From positions 1-64,000 of the forward strand of contig NZ_JACVPJ010000001.1 in NCBI RefSeq assembly GCF_018881975.1: a stretch of 64,000 nt of DNA, given 5' to 3'. Source of the DNA: Polynucleobacter sp. JS-Safj-400b-B2. GTDB lineage: Bacteria; Pseudomonadota; Gammaproteobacteria; Burkholderiales; Burkholderiaceae. A program made the translations under genes and the position numbers. Below, piece by piece: positions 1 to 9,178 of this stretch. Positions within the stretch are counted from its first letter, which is position 1. Each line of letters starts with the position of its first letter. Below the pieces are notes generated by a model. It saw only the letters and a program-made list of their open reading frames with translations. It did no database searches and was not told the origin of the DNA.

Positions 1-74
1 ACCCGCTTAAGACCACCTGACTTTAGAAACTCTTTAACTACCTTTAGCTTGAACTGCTTGCTGTACTTGCTCAT
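1..74 (-). CDS. IS3-family transposase OrfA, N-terminal fragment
   Basis: An ATG at 72-74 opens a minus-strand frame that stays open to the window edge (24 full codons). It begins MSKYSKQFKLKVVKEF and continues with a Lys-rich, helix-forming stretch. This is the typical start of IS150-type OrfA proteins, whose N-terminal helix-turn-helix binds the element ends. The gene is cut by the window edge, so whether it is intact is unknown. It is too short here to assign a named element. Confidence 0.7.
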   Translation of the reverse strand, partial: MSKYSKQFKLKVVKEFLKSGGLKR

Positions 75-83
75 AAAACAAAA

Positions 84-119
84 CCCCCTTGGTTGGACAT
101 AATGTCCAACTTTTGGGGG
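84..119. repeat. Palindrome and hairpin inside the IS end
   Basis: Nine bases GTTGGACAT (92-100) and ATGTCCAAC (102-110) are perfectly inverted around a single A. The palindrome is flanked by CCCCC (84-88) and GGGGG (115-119), which could extend the stem after small internal loops. A transcript entering from outside would fold this before the transposase start, so it may shield the transposase from impinging transcription. That role is inference. Confidence 0.6.
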
Positions 120-173
120 TCAGCTCAGAGGGTGGCTTTTGCTTTACTGCCATAGTTGAATGTACCTAAATGC

Positions 174-521
174 TTAGTTCACACCGTGTAATTCAACATC
201 GAATACCAAGGTGGCATTCGGAGGAATCACACCGCCAGCACCGCGAGGACCATAGCCCATTTCAGATGGAATAATCAGGGTGCGTTTACCGCCGATTTTC
301 ATACCGGCTACGCCTTCATCCCAACCCTTAATCACATGTCCAGCACCCAAAGGGAAGCTAAACAATTGACCGCGATCCAATGAGCTATCAAACTTTTGGC
401 CTTTATGATCGGGTGCTTTCTCATCAAAGAGCCAACCGGTGTAATGCACATCCACATGGTTACCTGCGGCAGCTTCTTTGCCCTCTCCAACAACAGTGTC
501 TATTTTTTTGAGTTCACTCAT
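174..521 (-). CDS. FKBP-type peptidyl-prolyl cis-trans isomerase
   Basis: This 115-residue protein is a single FKBP domain with no signal peptide, so it should be a cytoplasmic prolyl isomerase and folding helper. Visible FKBP signatures are VHYTGWLFD near residue 26, FDSSLDRG, the [11 protein letters not shown] segment around residue 62, and [24 protein letters not shown] at the C-terminal half (quoted parts are the usual active-site and beta-strand elements). Length matches the small bacterial FKBP group. It is divergent from the 338-aa gene at 609 with an 87-bp shared upstream region. Confidence 0.93.
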   Translation of the reverse strand: MSELKKIDTVVGEGKEAAAGNHVDVHYTGWLFDEKAPDHKGQKFDSSLDRGQLFSFPLGAGHVIKGWDEGVAGMKIGGKRTLIIPSEMGYGPRGAGGVIPPNATLVFDVELHGVN

Positions 522-608
522 GATGTTTTCCTATTTCACACAAATTGAGCGGCTAGTATATTCTGAGCTCTATAAATTCTTACGGTAAGCTTGATTTAAC
601 TAAAACGC

Positions 609-1625
609 ATGACAAATTATTGGCCAAATTCTGCATATAGCACCCTGACAATCAGTTCCGATGATCAGTTGTTGGTGACAGACGACTTTTTGCGTACTTA
701 TATGGAGAGGCCGGAGCTCAAGCTGGTTCCAGAATCTTGCCCTATCGAACTCTCACTTCATCAGCGGCTGACCGAAAACCCTCGAGCTGAAGTGCTCGAA
801 AGTGACATTGCTGGAATGGCTGACGAGGATATTCAGGAGAACTATCGCGTTTGGTTGCGTTATCGGTCGCGTTTATTGGCTTCAAGCTCATTAGAAAGCT
901 TTTATATGAGTTTATTTAAGGGTGAAGGGGTAGATGTCCCACCTTTATTTATTGCGCAGCTCGCACAGATTTTTATAAGACATATTCTGGGGGATCAAGC
1001 CCATCCATTAGAAGTGCGTATGAGCGAACTTTTTTTTAGAACTCAGAAAATCAGCGTTATCGAAGACGGTATTGTGATGGGCGCAGATGAAGAGGCTATT
1101 GCACGCAATGCACAGGCCAGTGATACGGGCAACATCATGGATTTACTGAAAGGTAAATCCATGACCATGCGCTCAGCTGATTTAGATGTCCTCCATGAGG
1201 ACAACGCCGAAACCTACTGGACTCGAAATGAAGATTTTGATCTAGCGGTTCAGTTGAACTTCGGACATGAGCCTATTAATTATTTTTGCCGTGCTTTAGA
1301 GAAGTGGATAAAGCATTTTCTAGGTGTTAGCGTACGCATTACACCAATGCAGCAAATTACTGATCCTAAGTGGTCATGGCATGTCGGCTTGGATGCAGCT
1401 GCTACTGAAATACTGAATAAGCTATATAACAAAGAGCTGGTTGAAGCTGACGAGCTGCAAAAAGTGATTTGTTTATTCCGTTTGGACTTTATTGATGAGG
1501 CCGCTATTGCCAAGACTCAGGCCGGCAAGCCGGTGTATATGGCTATTGCCATGAACGATCAACAGCAGTTGAAGTTAAAGCCCCAAAATCTATTATTTAA
1601 CTTGCCACTTGCAAAAACTTCTTAA
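609..1625 (+). CDS. DUF6352-like protein of unknown function
   Basis: The protein has 338 residues, no signal peptide and no obvious membrane segment. Its start (NYWPNSAYSTL, then VTDDFLRTYMERPEL and VPESC) recalls a conserved betaproteobacterial family annotated as DUF6352; this assignment is from memory of the family and has not been searched. No catalytic motif is recognised. It is a single gene whose stop codon overlaps the stop of the convergent MFS gene in the shared TTAA at 1622-1625. Confidence 0.72.
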   Translation: MTNYWPNSAYSTLTISSDDQLLVTDDFLRTYMERPELKLVPESCPIELSLHQRLTENPRAEVLESDIAGMADEDIQENYRVWLRYRSRLLASSSLESFYMSLFKGEGVDVPPLFIAQLAQIFIRHILGDQAHPLEVRMSELFFRTQKISVIEDGIVMGADEEAIARNAQASDTGNIMDLLKGKSMTMRSADLDVLHEDNAETYWTRNEDFDLAVQLNFGHEPINYFCRALEKWIKHFLGVSVRITPMQQITDPKWSWHVGLDAAATEILNKLYNKELVEADELQKVICLFRLDFIDEAAIAKTQAGKPVYMAIAMNDQQQLKLKPQNLLFNLPLAKTS

Positions 1626-2818
1626 GCTTTAACCCGCAACAGTTTGCGCTGTTGGGCGAGCCAGTAAATGGCTAGTCCGCTAACGACCACGGGAATGAGT
1701 GATCCCCAATTAAGGATGCTCCAGCCGTGAGAGGTGATCAGGGCTCCTGAACCAAAAGAAGTGAAGGCCATTGTGCCAAAGACGCAGAAGTTAATGGCAG
1801 CTTGCGCTTTGTCACGTTCATTGGGTTGATAAGCCGTCATTGCCAAAGATGTGGCGCCTGTAAATAAAAAGTTCCAGCCCACACCAAGTAAAAATAAAGC
1901 GATGAAGAATTGATGAAGATCGGTGCCGGTTAGGGCAATAGCAATACAGATAAAGTTCAGCGCTACTCCGACCCCCATAATTTTTAATACTCCAAATCTC
2001 TGGATGAGGGAGCCTGTAAAAAATCCAGGGGCAAACATGCCAATCACATGCCACTCCAAAACTAGTGCAGTGTCTGAAAATGGTAGCCCGCAAATTTGCA
2101 TTGCCAAAGGGGTGGCAGCCATGAGTAGATTCATAACGCCGTAGCCCAATGCCGCACCGATGATGGCAACCATGAAAGCGGGTTGCTGGAGAATAATTTT
2201 TAGGGGGCGCCCATCAGTCAGCGCATGCTGGGTCTTAAATTCTTGAGGAAAGTGAATGAACTGCATCACGAAGATGCCAATAAATCCGGCGATGGATAGT
2301 GTTAGGTAAGCACCAAGAAAAGCAGTGTCAAACAGGTCCCTAGTCCAAGATGCCAGATTGGGCCCAATAACAGCCCCAAGAATACCGCCGGCTAACACCC
2401 ATGAGACTGCTTTATCTCTTTGGCTGACATCAGTTAGCTCTGCAGCAGCAAAGCGATAGAGTTGGCCGTTAGCGCTGTAATAACCGGCAATAAAGGTGCC
2501 CAAGACCAAGAGCCAGAAGTTCTTGCTTAAGGCGGCATAAGCACATAGCAGGGCGGACAACATTGCCACCAGTAAGCCAAATTGGAATGAAAGCTTGCGC
2601 CCAAAGTAGTTTTGGGATTTAGCCACAATGGAGGTAGAAAATGCTCCGCCCACTACATATCCCATAACGGGCAGGGTGGCCATCCAGCTTACTGGCGCTA
2701 GGCTGAGACCCACCAAGCCATTAATAGCGATAAAAGTGACGTTATTTGTTAAGAATAGACCCTGACAAATAATCAGCAGCACCAAGTTTTTATTGAGTAA
2801 AGGATGTTTGCTGGTCAT
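1622..2818 (-). CDS. MFS transporter
   Basis: At 398 residues with about twelve hydrophobic segments, this is a major facilitator superfamily protein of the inner membrane. A basic loop after the second or third segment (YFGRKLSFQFG) resembles the MFS A-motif region, and the second half restarts with a comparable repeat (RFGVLKIMGVGV). Substrate cannot be read from sequence; drug or metabolite efflux is a guess. No operon partner: it converges on the gene at 609-1625 and is divergent from icd. Confidence 0.88.
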   Translation of the reverse strand: MTSKHPLLNKNLVLLIICQGLFLTNNVTFIAINGLVGLSLAPVSWMATLPVMGYVVGGAFSTSIVAKSQNYFGRKLSFQFGLLVAMLSALLCAYAALSKNFWLLVLGTFIAGYYSANGQLYRFAAAELTDVSQRDKAVSWVLAGGILGAVIGPNLASWTRDLFDTAFLGAYLTLSIAGFIGIFVMQFIHFPQEFKTQHALTDGRPLKIILQQPAFMVAIIGAALGYGVMNLLMAATPLAMQICGLPFSDTALVLEWHVIGMFAPGFFTGSLIQRFGVLKIMGVGVALNFICIAIALTGTDLHQFFIALFLLGVGWNFLFTGATSLAMTAYQPNERDKAQAAINFCVFGTMAFTSFGSGALITSHGWSILNWGSLIPVVVSGLAIYWLAQQRKLLRVKA

Positions 2819-3055
2819 GGCTTGCAGTTTACGGTGAATTAACGGATCAGGTTGCCTTGGTGGATTCCCTTAAATTGCCCCATATCGGGGGTTTTCAGGT
2901 GCAAAACCGTCATTTATGCCAAGTCCGATGATTTAAAATGGAAGACTCGCCTCATTGGCAATAGGTGCGCTAAAAGCGACTTACTCGATGTGGATTTGAG
3001 GGCGACAGGGTAAAAACCTGACTCTGTAATTTTTTTCAATATTGAGGAAACATTC

Positions 3056-5290
3056 ATGGCTTCAGAGAAATCAAAGATTATTTATACGCTGACAGATGAG
3101 GCGCCACTTTTGGCTACTTGTGCATTTCTGCCAATTATTCGTACTTTTACGGCACCTGCTGGCGTAGAGATTGTGACGAGCGACATTTCTGTTGCCGCCC
3201 GTATCTTGGCTGAGTTTTCTGATTGCCTTACCCCCGAACAACAAGTACCTGACAACTTAGGTGCGCTCGGTAAAATGACTTTATTGCCTGACACTAACAT
3301 CATTAAGTTGCCAAACATTAGTGCATCTGTTCCTCAGTTGTTAGCAGCTATTAAAGAGTTGCAAACTAAGGGCTACAAGATCCCTAATTTCCCTGAAGAT
3401 CCAAAAACAGACGAAGAGAAATCTATCCGCACCCGTTACTCCAAATGTTTGGGTAGCTCGGTTAATCCAGTATTGCGTGAAGGTAACTCTGACCGCCGTG
3501 CGCCTCCTGCAGTAAAACGTTACGCTCGTAAAAATCCACACTCCATGGGCGAGTGGAGCCAGGCTTCCCGTACACACGTATCTCATATGCACGGCGGCGA
3601 CTTCTACTCAAGCGAGAAGTCAATGACGATGACTAAGGCATGTGATGTCAAGATGGACTTGGTTACCAAGAGTGGTAAGACCATTGTGCTTAAACCAAAA
3701 GTCTCTTTATTGGCCGGCGAAATTATCGACAGCATGAATATGAGCAAGAAAGCGCTCTGCGAGTTTTACGAAAAAGAAATCGAAGATGCTTATAAGACTG
3801 GCATGATGTTGTCATTGCACGTTAAGGCAACGATGATGAAAGTCTCTCATCCAATCGTATTCGGTCATGCGGTAAAGATTTTCTACAAAGACGCTTTTGA
3901 AAAGCATGCCAAGCTGTTTGAAGAGCTAGGCGTCAATGCCAACAATGGTATGAGTAGCCTGTATGAAAAGATCAAAACTTTGCCAGAGTCTAAGCGTGAA
4001 GAAATCATTCAAGATTTGCATGCTTGCCATGAACATCGCCCAGCATTAGCGATGGTGGACTCTGCTAAGGGTATTACTAACCTTCATTCTCCAAGCGACG
4101 TGATCGTGGATGCTTCTATGCCTGCGATGATTCGTGTTGGTGGCAAGATGTGGGGTGCGGATGGTCGCCTGCATGACACCAAGGCCGTGATTCCAGAAAG
4201 TACCTTTGCCCGTATCTATCAAGAAATGATTAATTTCTGTAAGACGCACGGTAACTTTGATCCAACGACGATGGGTACAGTGCCTAACGTGGGTTTGATG
4301 GCTCAACAGGCTGAAGAGTATGGTTCACACGACAAGACTTTTGAGATTCCTGAAGCCGGTGTAGCGCGTATTGTTGCTGACGATGGCACAGTGTTGCTTG
4401 AGCAAAATGTTGAAGAGGGTGACATCTGGCGTATGTGTCAGTGTAAAGATGCGCCAATTCGCGACTGGGTCAAGTTGGCTGTAAATCGTGCGCGCCTCTC
4501 AAATACTCCTGCCGTGTTTTGGCTCGATGAGTACCGCCCACACGAAGCCGAGTTGATCAAGAAGGTCAATACCTACCTCAAGGACTATGACCTCAAGGGT
4601 GTAGATATTCAGATCATGTCTCAGACTCGTGCAATGCGTTACACCTTAGAGCGCGTGATTCGTGGGAAGGACACTATTTCTGTGACTGGTAATATTTTGC
4701 GTGACTACCTCACTGACTTATTCCCAATTATGGAATTAGGTACTAGTGCGAAGATGTTGTCTATCGTGCCTTTAATGGCTGGTGGCGGCTTGTTTGAAAC
4801 TGGTGCAGGCGGTTCTGCCCCTAAGCACGTTCAGCAGTTGGTTGAAGAGAACCACTTGCGCTGGGATTCACTGGGTGAGTTCTTGGCTTTGGCCGTTTCT
4901 CTCGAGGATATCGGCGATAAGACAGGTAATAACAAGGTAAAAATCTTGGCACGTACTTTGGATGAAGCGACTGGAAAGTTGTTAGACAACAATAAGTCAC
5001 CTTCACCACGCACTGGTGAGTTGGATAACCGGGGCAGCCAGTTCTATTTATCAATGTATTGGGCCGAGGCATTGGCAGCTCAATCTGAAGATAAAGAATT
5101 GCAAGCTTACTTTGTGCCTTTAGCAAAATCGTTGATTGAAAATGAGAAAAAGATTGCCGACGAGTTTAAAGCAGTGCAGGGCAAGCCAGCAGATATCGGC
5201 GGTTACTTTGTTGCTGATTCGGAGAAGTGCAAAGCGATAATGCGTCCGAGCGCTACTTTCAACGCAGCTTTGAAGGCAGCAACAGCGTAA
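3056..5290 (+). CDS. icd: Isocitrate dehydrogenase, NADP-dependent, monomeric type
   Basis: The 744-residue length and sequence throughout ([19 protein letters not shown] at the start, [37 protein letters not shown]) identify the monomeric IDH family. It oxidises and decarboxylates isocitrate to 2-oxoglutarate with NADP+ in the TCA cycle, in the cytoplasm. The [19 protein letters not shown] segment near residue 135 holds substrate-binding Ser/Asn/Arg residues in this family. The start follows GAGGAAAC about 6 bases upstream. It is a single gene with its own 237-bp upstream region and a strong terminator after it. Confidence 0.97.
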   Translation: MASEKSKIIYTLTDEAPLLATCAFLPIIRTFTAPAGVEIVTSDISVAARILAEFSDCLTPEQQVPDNLGALGKMTLLPDTNIIKLPNISASVPQLLAAIKELQTKGYKIPNFPEDPKTDEEKSIRTRYSKCLGSSVNPVLREGNSDRRAPPAVKRYARKNPHSMGEWSQASRTHVSHMHGGDFYSSEKSMTMTKACDVKMDLVTKSGKTIVLKPKVSLLAGEIIDSMNMSKKALCEFYEKEIEDAYKTGMMLSLHVKATMMKVSHPIVFGHAVKIFYKDAFEKHAKLFEELGVNANNGMSSLYEKIKTLPESKREEIIQDLHACHEHRPALAMVDSAKGITNLHSPSDVIVDASMPAMIRVGGKMWGADGRLHDTKAVIPESTFARIYQEMINFCKTHGNFDPTTMGTVPNVGLMAQQAEEYGSHDKTFEIPEAGVARIVADDGTVLLEQNVEEGDIWRMCQCKDAPIRDWVKLAVNRARLSNTPAVFWLDEYRPHEAELIKKVNTYLKDYDLKGVDIQIMSQTRAMRYTLERVIRGKDTISVTGNILRDYLTDLFPIMELGTSAKMLSIVPLMAGGGLFETGAGGSAPKHVQQLVEENHLRWDSLGEFLALAVSLEDIGDKTGNNKVKILARTLDEATGKLLDNNKSPSPRTGELDNRGSQFYLSMYWAEALAAQSEDKELQAYFVPLAKSLIENEKKIADEFKAVQGKPADIGGYFVADSEKCKAIMRPSATFNAALKAATA

Positions 5291-5337
5291 TAGGTATAAG
5301 CGATAAGTACCTAATTTTATCAATTAGGTTTAGCATC

Positions 5338-5367
5338 AAAAGGCAAACTTTCGAGTTTGCCTTTTTT
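5338..5367 (+). terminator. Rho-independent terminator of icd
   Basis: AGGCAAACT (5341-5349) and AGTTTGCCT (5354-5362) form a perfect 9-bp stem around a TTCG tetraloop, followed by a T run. It lies 48 bases after the icd stop codon and ends icd transcription before the BLUF gene. Confidence 0.93.
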
Positions 5368-5399
5368 ATTCATAACATCCCATTTACATTGTTTGAGCG

Positions 5400-5807
5400 A
5401 TGCCAAAAGCAAAAGACCTGGTTGAATTGAGTTATCTGAGCGAAGCAGTCTCGGATATGTCTTTTTTGGGTCTGATGCGATTGTTAGAATCTGCGCGTGC
5501 CTTCAATCTAAAAAATGGGATTACTGGCATTCTCTTGTATGACAACCAGCAGTTTGGTCAAATCATAGAAGGTGAGCGTTCTAGTGTGATGAAGGCCTGG
5601 AAGCGAATTCAGGAAGATAAGCGCCATCACCGAGTTGAGCTCTTAGAAATTCGCGAGATTACTGAGCGTAACTTTCCAGATTGGTTATTGCGCTTTTATG
5701 GCGGTGAAACGCTTACTAGAGACTATCCAGATTTCTCTGAAATAGTGGGTGGTATGGATAAGCATAGCTTAACTCTGATGAATACAATGCGGGCGAGTCA
5801 GATTTAA
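5400..5807 (+). CDS. Single-domain BLUF blue-light photoreceptor
   Basis: This 135-residue protein is essentially one BLUF (FAD-binding blue-light sensing) domain. The residues needed for photochemistry line up with Slr1694/PixD: Tyr12 (LSYLS, equals Y8), Asn36 in FNLKNGITG (equals N32) and Gln54 in FGQIIEGE (equals Q50). A Trp occurs in the C-terminal segment FPDWLLRFYGG. There is no attached EAL, GGDEF or DNA-binding domain, so any signal must pass to another protein by contact. It lies 57 bp upstream of msrP in the same direction; whether they are co-transcribed is unknown. The ribosome-binding site is weak. Confidence 0.92.
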   Translation: MPKAKDLVELSYLSEAVSDMSFLGLMRLLESARAFNLKNGITGILLYDNQQFGQIIEGERSSVMKAWKRIQEDKRHHRVELLEIREITERNFPDWLLRFYGGETLTRDYPDFSEIVGGMDKHSLTLMNTMRASQI

Positions 5808-5864
5808 GCAAGAAATTCTCATCGGTAGCAAAATAGGTCTATTACTTTTCTCAGGGGGCGCGGT

Positions 5865-6827
5865 ATGCGTTTTATAGACAAAACAATTCTTGCAAGCGAT
5901 ATCACTCCAAAAGAGATTTTTGAAAACCGACGCACTATCATCAAGACGGCAGCTGCGGGGGGCTTCGGAATGGCTTTGGCCCCTTGGTTCTCTCGAGAGG
6001 CGCTTGCTTCTACTCCCGAAAAATTAGCTGCAGCGCTTAATCCCGCCTTTGCGGATAAAGATGGCCTAACCCCGTATAAATTCGTCACTAGCTACAATAA
6101 CTTTTACGAATTCGGCACAGATAAGGCAGATCCAGCTGCGTATGCTGAGAGCTTACAAACTCGGCCCTGGACAATATCCATTGAAGGCTTAGTCAAAAAA
6201 CCAATGACGCTGGATATTGATGCTCTGCTGAAGTTAGCCCCAATGGAAGAGCGCATTTATCGAATGCGTTGTGTTGAAGGTTGGTCTATGGTCATTCCTT
6301 GGGACGGTTATTCACTCTCTAAGTTGATTGCCAAAGTTGAGCCACTGGGATCAGCAAAGTATGTGGAATTTATTTCTCTTGCAGATCGTAAACAAATGCC
6401 AGGAGTCAAAAGCACCATCATCGATTGGCCTTATCGCGAGGGTCTGCGCATGGATGAGGCAATGAATCCATTGACCTTACTCACCTTTGGTTTGTATGGT
6501 GAAGTCTTGCCTAAGCAAAATGGAGCTCCAGTTCGCGTTGTGGTGCCTTGGAAGTATGGCTTTAAGAGCGCCAAGTCCATTGTCAAAATTCGCTTTACAG
6601 AAGAAATGCCTAAGACTAGCTGGAATCAATTTGATGCACGTGAATATGGGTTTTATTCCAATGTGAACCCTCAGGTAGATCACCCGCGCTGGAGTCAGGC
6701 GGTTGAACGTCGTATTGGCGATCCCAAAGGAATGTTTGCACCTAAGATCAAAACCCAAATGTTTAATGGTTATGGTGAGCAAGTAGCTAGTATGTACACG
6801 GGGATGGATCTGAAGAAGTACTATTAA
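5865..6827 (+). CDS. msrP: Protein-methionine-sulfoxide reductase, molybdopterin subunit MsrP
   Basis: The 320-residue protein matches MsrP (YedY): a periplasmic molybdopterin enzyme that reduces methionine sulfoxide in oxidised envelope proteins. A twin-arginine signal is visible ([15 protein letters not shown], Arg22-Arg23) with likely cleavage after ALA at residue 48, fitting Tat export of a folded cofactor protein. The molybdenum ligand is Cys136 in [15 protein letters not shown]. Start is supported by an AGGGGG sequence just upstream. Its membrane partner MsrQ, normally adjacent, lies far away at 14789-15391. Confidence 0.95.
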   Translation: MRFIDKTILASDITPKEIFENRRTIIKTAAAGGFGMALAPWFSREALASTPEKLAAALNPAFADKDGLTPYKFVTSYNNFYEFGTDKADPAAYAESLQTRPWTISIEGLVKKPMTLDIDALLKLAPMEERIYRMRCVEGWSMVIPWDGYSLSKLIAKVEPLGSAKYVEFISLADRKQMPGVKSTIIDWPYREGLRMDEAMNPLTLLTFGLYGEVLPKQNGAPVRVVVPWKYGFKSAKSIVKIRFTEEMPKTSWNQFDAREYGFYSNVNPQVDHPRWSQAVERRIGDPKGMFAPKIKTQMFNGYGEQVASMYTGMDLKKYY

Positions 6828-6829
6828 GA

Positions 6830-7384
6830 ATGAGCAAAATTTATTCTGTAGTTTTTAGCGCCTTCATTTTGTTATTTGGCTTTTCTGCTTACGGGCAGGG
6901 AAGTGATGTGCCGGTAAAGACAATTCCATCGTTAGATGTACAGCGTTACCTAGGAACTTGGTATGAGATTGCCAAATACCCAAACTGGTTTCAAAAGAAA
7001 TGCGCTAGTAATACCAAGGCAGTTTATTCGGCTAGGGCCGATGGAACTTTGAAAGTATTAAATAGCTGCAAAACAGCTGATGGAGAGGTTTCGGAAGCAG
7101 AGGGAACGGCTCGTCAGATCGGGTCAAAGGACTCTCCAAAGCTAGAAGTTCGCTTTGCACCTGCTTGGCTAGCCTTTATCCCAATGGTATGGGGTGATTA
7201 TTGGGTGATTGATTTGGATCCTCAGTATCAAGTGGCGGTTGTAAGTGACCCACGTCGTGAATACCTTTGGATTCTGTCTAGAACTCCGCAATTAGATAAA
7301 AAAGTTTACGAAGATACGTTACAGCGCTTGCAGGCACAGCAATTTGATACGCGTAAGCTAGAGATCACTTCTCAAGCAAAGTAA
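6830..7384 (+). CDS. Lipocalin family protein (Blc-like)
   Basis: This 184-residue protein has an N-terminal signal peptide (hydrophobic residues 5-20) and the lipocalin signature GTWYEIAKYPNWF at about residue 43, followed by a Blc-like domain including WGDYWVIDLD and YLWILSRTP. Bacterial Blc proteins bind lipids or fatty acids in the envelope. A clear lipobox Cys is not seen at the signal peptide end, so it may be soluble and not a lipoprotein. It begins 2 bases after the msrP stop, implying one transcript and a shared role in envelope maintenance under oxidation (inference). Confidence 0.9.
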   Translation: MSKIYSVVFSAFILLFGFSAYGQGSDVPVKTIPSLDVQRYLGTWYEIAKYPNWFQKKCASNTKAVYSARADGTLKVLNSCKTADGEVSEAEGTARQIGSKDSPKLEVRFAPAWLAFIPMVWGDYWVIDLDPQYQVAVVSDPRREYLWILSRTPQLDKKVYEDTLQRLQAQQFDTRKLEITSQAK

Positions 7385-7391
7385 ATTAGGC

Positions 7392-8315
7392 ATGACAGCG
7401 CATTTATTACCACCTGGCATTGAAGTGTTTGAAAGGGGTTGGCTCTCAGCCAATAATATCCTGCACTTTAGTGATAATGATGTTTCCTTGGTGGACTCTG
7501 GATACTGTGCTCACAAAAACCTCACCGTAGATTTGGTTTGCAATGCCCTAAAAAAACATCAATTACCAAAGCTTAATAAGCTTGTGAATACTCATCTGCA
7601 TTCGGATCATTGCGGTGGTAACGCGGCTTTAGCAACAGCATTCAATTGCGAAATATATATTCCTGCTGCTGAAGAGATTGCTGTCAAAAACTGGGATAGC
7701 ACCTTATTAAGCTATGACAACCTGGGGCAAGAGTGTCCGCAGTTTGCTCATCACGCAGTATTAATTCCGGGCGAGGAGATCTTGCTGGGGAAATATGTTT
7801 GGAAGATATTGGCTGCACCGGGACACGATCCCCATTCGATCATGCTTTATGAGGCTGATCATCGCATCTTAATTTCTGCAGACGCTTTGTGGGAAGAAGG
7901 CTTTGGAGTCATTTTTCCTGAGTTATGGGGTGAAGCTGGGTTTGAAGAGGTGGCACAAACTTTGGATTTGATTGAAACAATCCCCGTGGACCTGGTAATT
8001 CCGGGGCATGGCGCACCATTTACTGATGTTGCAAGATCACTGAGTATTGCACGCTCAAGATTAGATTATTTAGCATCCGATCCAGGTCGCAATGCACGCC
8101 ATGGCGCTAAAGTATTGCTGAAATATCGCTTATTGGAATGGCGTAGTCGTGACATTGCGCAAGTGAATGATTGGATCGCCAATACGCCCGCACTCATCAG
8201 TGCCGCAAAATTGCTTAACATGGATATTGATGAGTTTATTCAGTGGCTACCTAAAGCACTTGTGAAATCTGGCGCTGCAAAGCTAGAGGGTGAGACTTTA
8301 GTTGATCTTGCTTGA
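7392..8315 (+). CDS. Metallo-beta-lactamase-fold hydrolase
   Basis: The 307-residue protein carries the MBL metal motif NTHLHSDHCGGN (His68, His70, Asp72, His73), a later metal-binding APGHDPHS and a terminal PGHGAPF. No signal peptide is seen, so it is likely cytoplasmic. The C-terminal helical part (from about residue 225) is typical of single-domain glyoxalase-II-like or lactonase-like hydrolases. Substrate is unknown. It starts 7 bp after the lipocalin stop and is probably the last gene of the msrP transcript. Confidence 0.88.
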   Translation: MTAHLLPPGIEVFERGWLSANNILHFSDNDVSLVDSGYCAHKNLTVDLVCNALKKHQLPKLNKLVNTHLHSDHCGGNAALATAFNCEIYIPAAEEIAVKNWDSTLLSYDNLGQECPQFAHHAVLIPGEEILLGKYVWKILAAPGHDPHSIMLYEADHRILISADALWEEGFGVIFPELWGEAGFEEVAQTLDLIETIPVDLVIPGHGAPFTDVARSLSIARSRLDYLASDPGRNARHGAKVLLKYRLLEWRSRDIAQVNDWIANTPALISAAKLLNMDIDEFIQWLPKALVKSGAAKLEGETLVDLA

Positions 8316-8324
8316 TAGCTTGCC

Positions 8325-9122
8325 TTAAAAGCTTAGCGAAATCTTTCCGTAGACAGTCCAGTTATAGAGTTGATACGTTTGAATAACTTGCTTAGCACCA
8401 CCAATTGCAATTAAAAGATTTTTATTGATGCGTTGGGTCACCATGGCATCAATTGGTACAAACCAGCCTCCACCCGCAGAGTTATAAACAGCGCCATTCT
8501 CATCCCAAAAGCGAAGCTGGGTACTTGGGCCTAGATTTAGGCCTACCGTTGGATAAAGCTCGAGGTGATTATCAAGCGGAGGTAGGCTTGAGCTAGTAGG
8601 CGCTTTTCGATTAAAGCCCATCATGTATCTGGCTAGAGGCGAAATATCCGAAAGAATATTTTGTCCGTCGTCTGCTGGCCTAAAGGATGTACTTACTTGA
8701 GGCCCTGCTAGCCACTGACCTGTATTACCTAGTGGCACAAAAACTCTCGCTCCAACATTTGCAAACCAGTCTGCTTGACCGCCCCAAATTGTGAGCATTG
8801 CATTGTTGGGTGAGAAGGTGCCGGTCGATTGTGCTGGTAGCTGCGGTCCATAGGTGGCGGTATAGGCTGTATCAAGTCTTATCATTCCATGCCAATTCCC
8901 AATATTTAAAGGGTTGTAATAGCGAAGCTTGAGAGTATCGGCATAGTTTTGTGAGCTATCTGACTCATGGTAGCCCCAGAACTCTAGTGTGTAATCCTGA
9001 GATCTTTCTTGAGATGCATTAATGAGACCTAAAATAGGCATAGCAGTATTCTGCTCTGTAGCGTCCACCAAAGCAGAGGAAATACATAACAAAGAAAATG
9101 TCAGAGTGCGCACAAATACCAT
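8325..9122 (-). CDS. Predicted outer-membrane beta-barrel protein, unknown
   Basis: The 265-residue protein begins with a signal-peptide-like segment (residues 4-22) and ends with Phe after alternating hydrophobic residues (VYGKISLSF), the typical C-terminal signal for outer-membrane insertion. Alternating amphipathic strands such as MIRLDTAYTATYG and HLELYPTVGLNLG fit a small barrel. No family was recognised with certainty. It is distantly similar in style, but not clearly in sequence, to the barrel at 15388-16278. Convergent with the MBL gene and divergent from the dehydrogenase at 9179. Confidence 0.65.
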   Translation of the reverse strand: MVFVRTLTFSLLCISSALVDATEQNTAMPILGLINASQERSQDYTLEFWGYHESDSSQNYADTLKLRYYNPLNIGNWHGMIRLDTAYTATYGPQLPAQSTGTFSPNNAMLTIWGGQADWFANVGARVFVPLGNTGQWLAGPQVSTSFRPADDGQNILSDISPLARYMMGFNRKAPTSSSLPPLDNHLELYPTVGLNLGPSTQLRFWDENGAVYNSAGGGWFVPIDAMVTQRINKNLLIAIGGAKQVIQTYQLYNWTVYGKISLSF

Positions 9123-9178
9123 ATAGGTATTAATATTAGATTACAAACCACCGTTCACTAAAGATTTGAAGAGGAAGT

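Larger units (their letters stand above)
1..122 (-). mobile_element. IS3-family insertion sequence (IS150-like), end only
   Basis: Read on the minus strand, the element starts at base 122 with TGACCCCCAAAAGTTGGACA, which resembles IS3/IS150-group terminal repeats that open with TG. A short leader follows, then the start of an OrfA-like reading frame. The rest lies beyond the left edge, so orfB, the second inverted repeat and the target duplication cannot be seen. The element sits about 50 bp downstream of the FKBP gene stop and interrupts no gene visible here. The exact outer boundary is inferred. Confidence 0.72.

Noticed and set aside
2819..3055. Riboswitch in the icd upstream region
   Set aside because: The 237 bp show short inverted stretches but no known aptamer features or terminator near the start.
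7392..9122. Operon between the MBL-fold gene and the barrel gene
   Set aside because: They are convergent, not co-directional.
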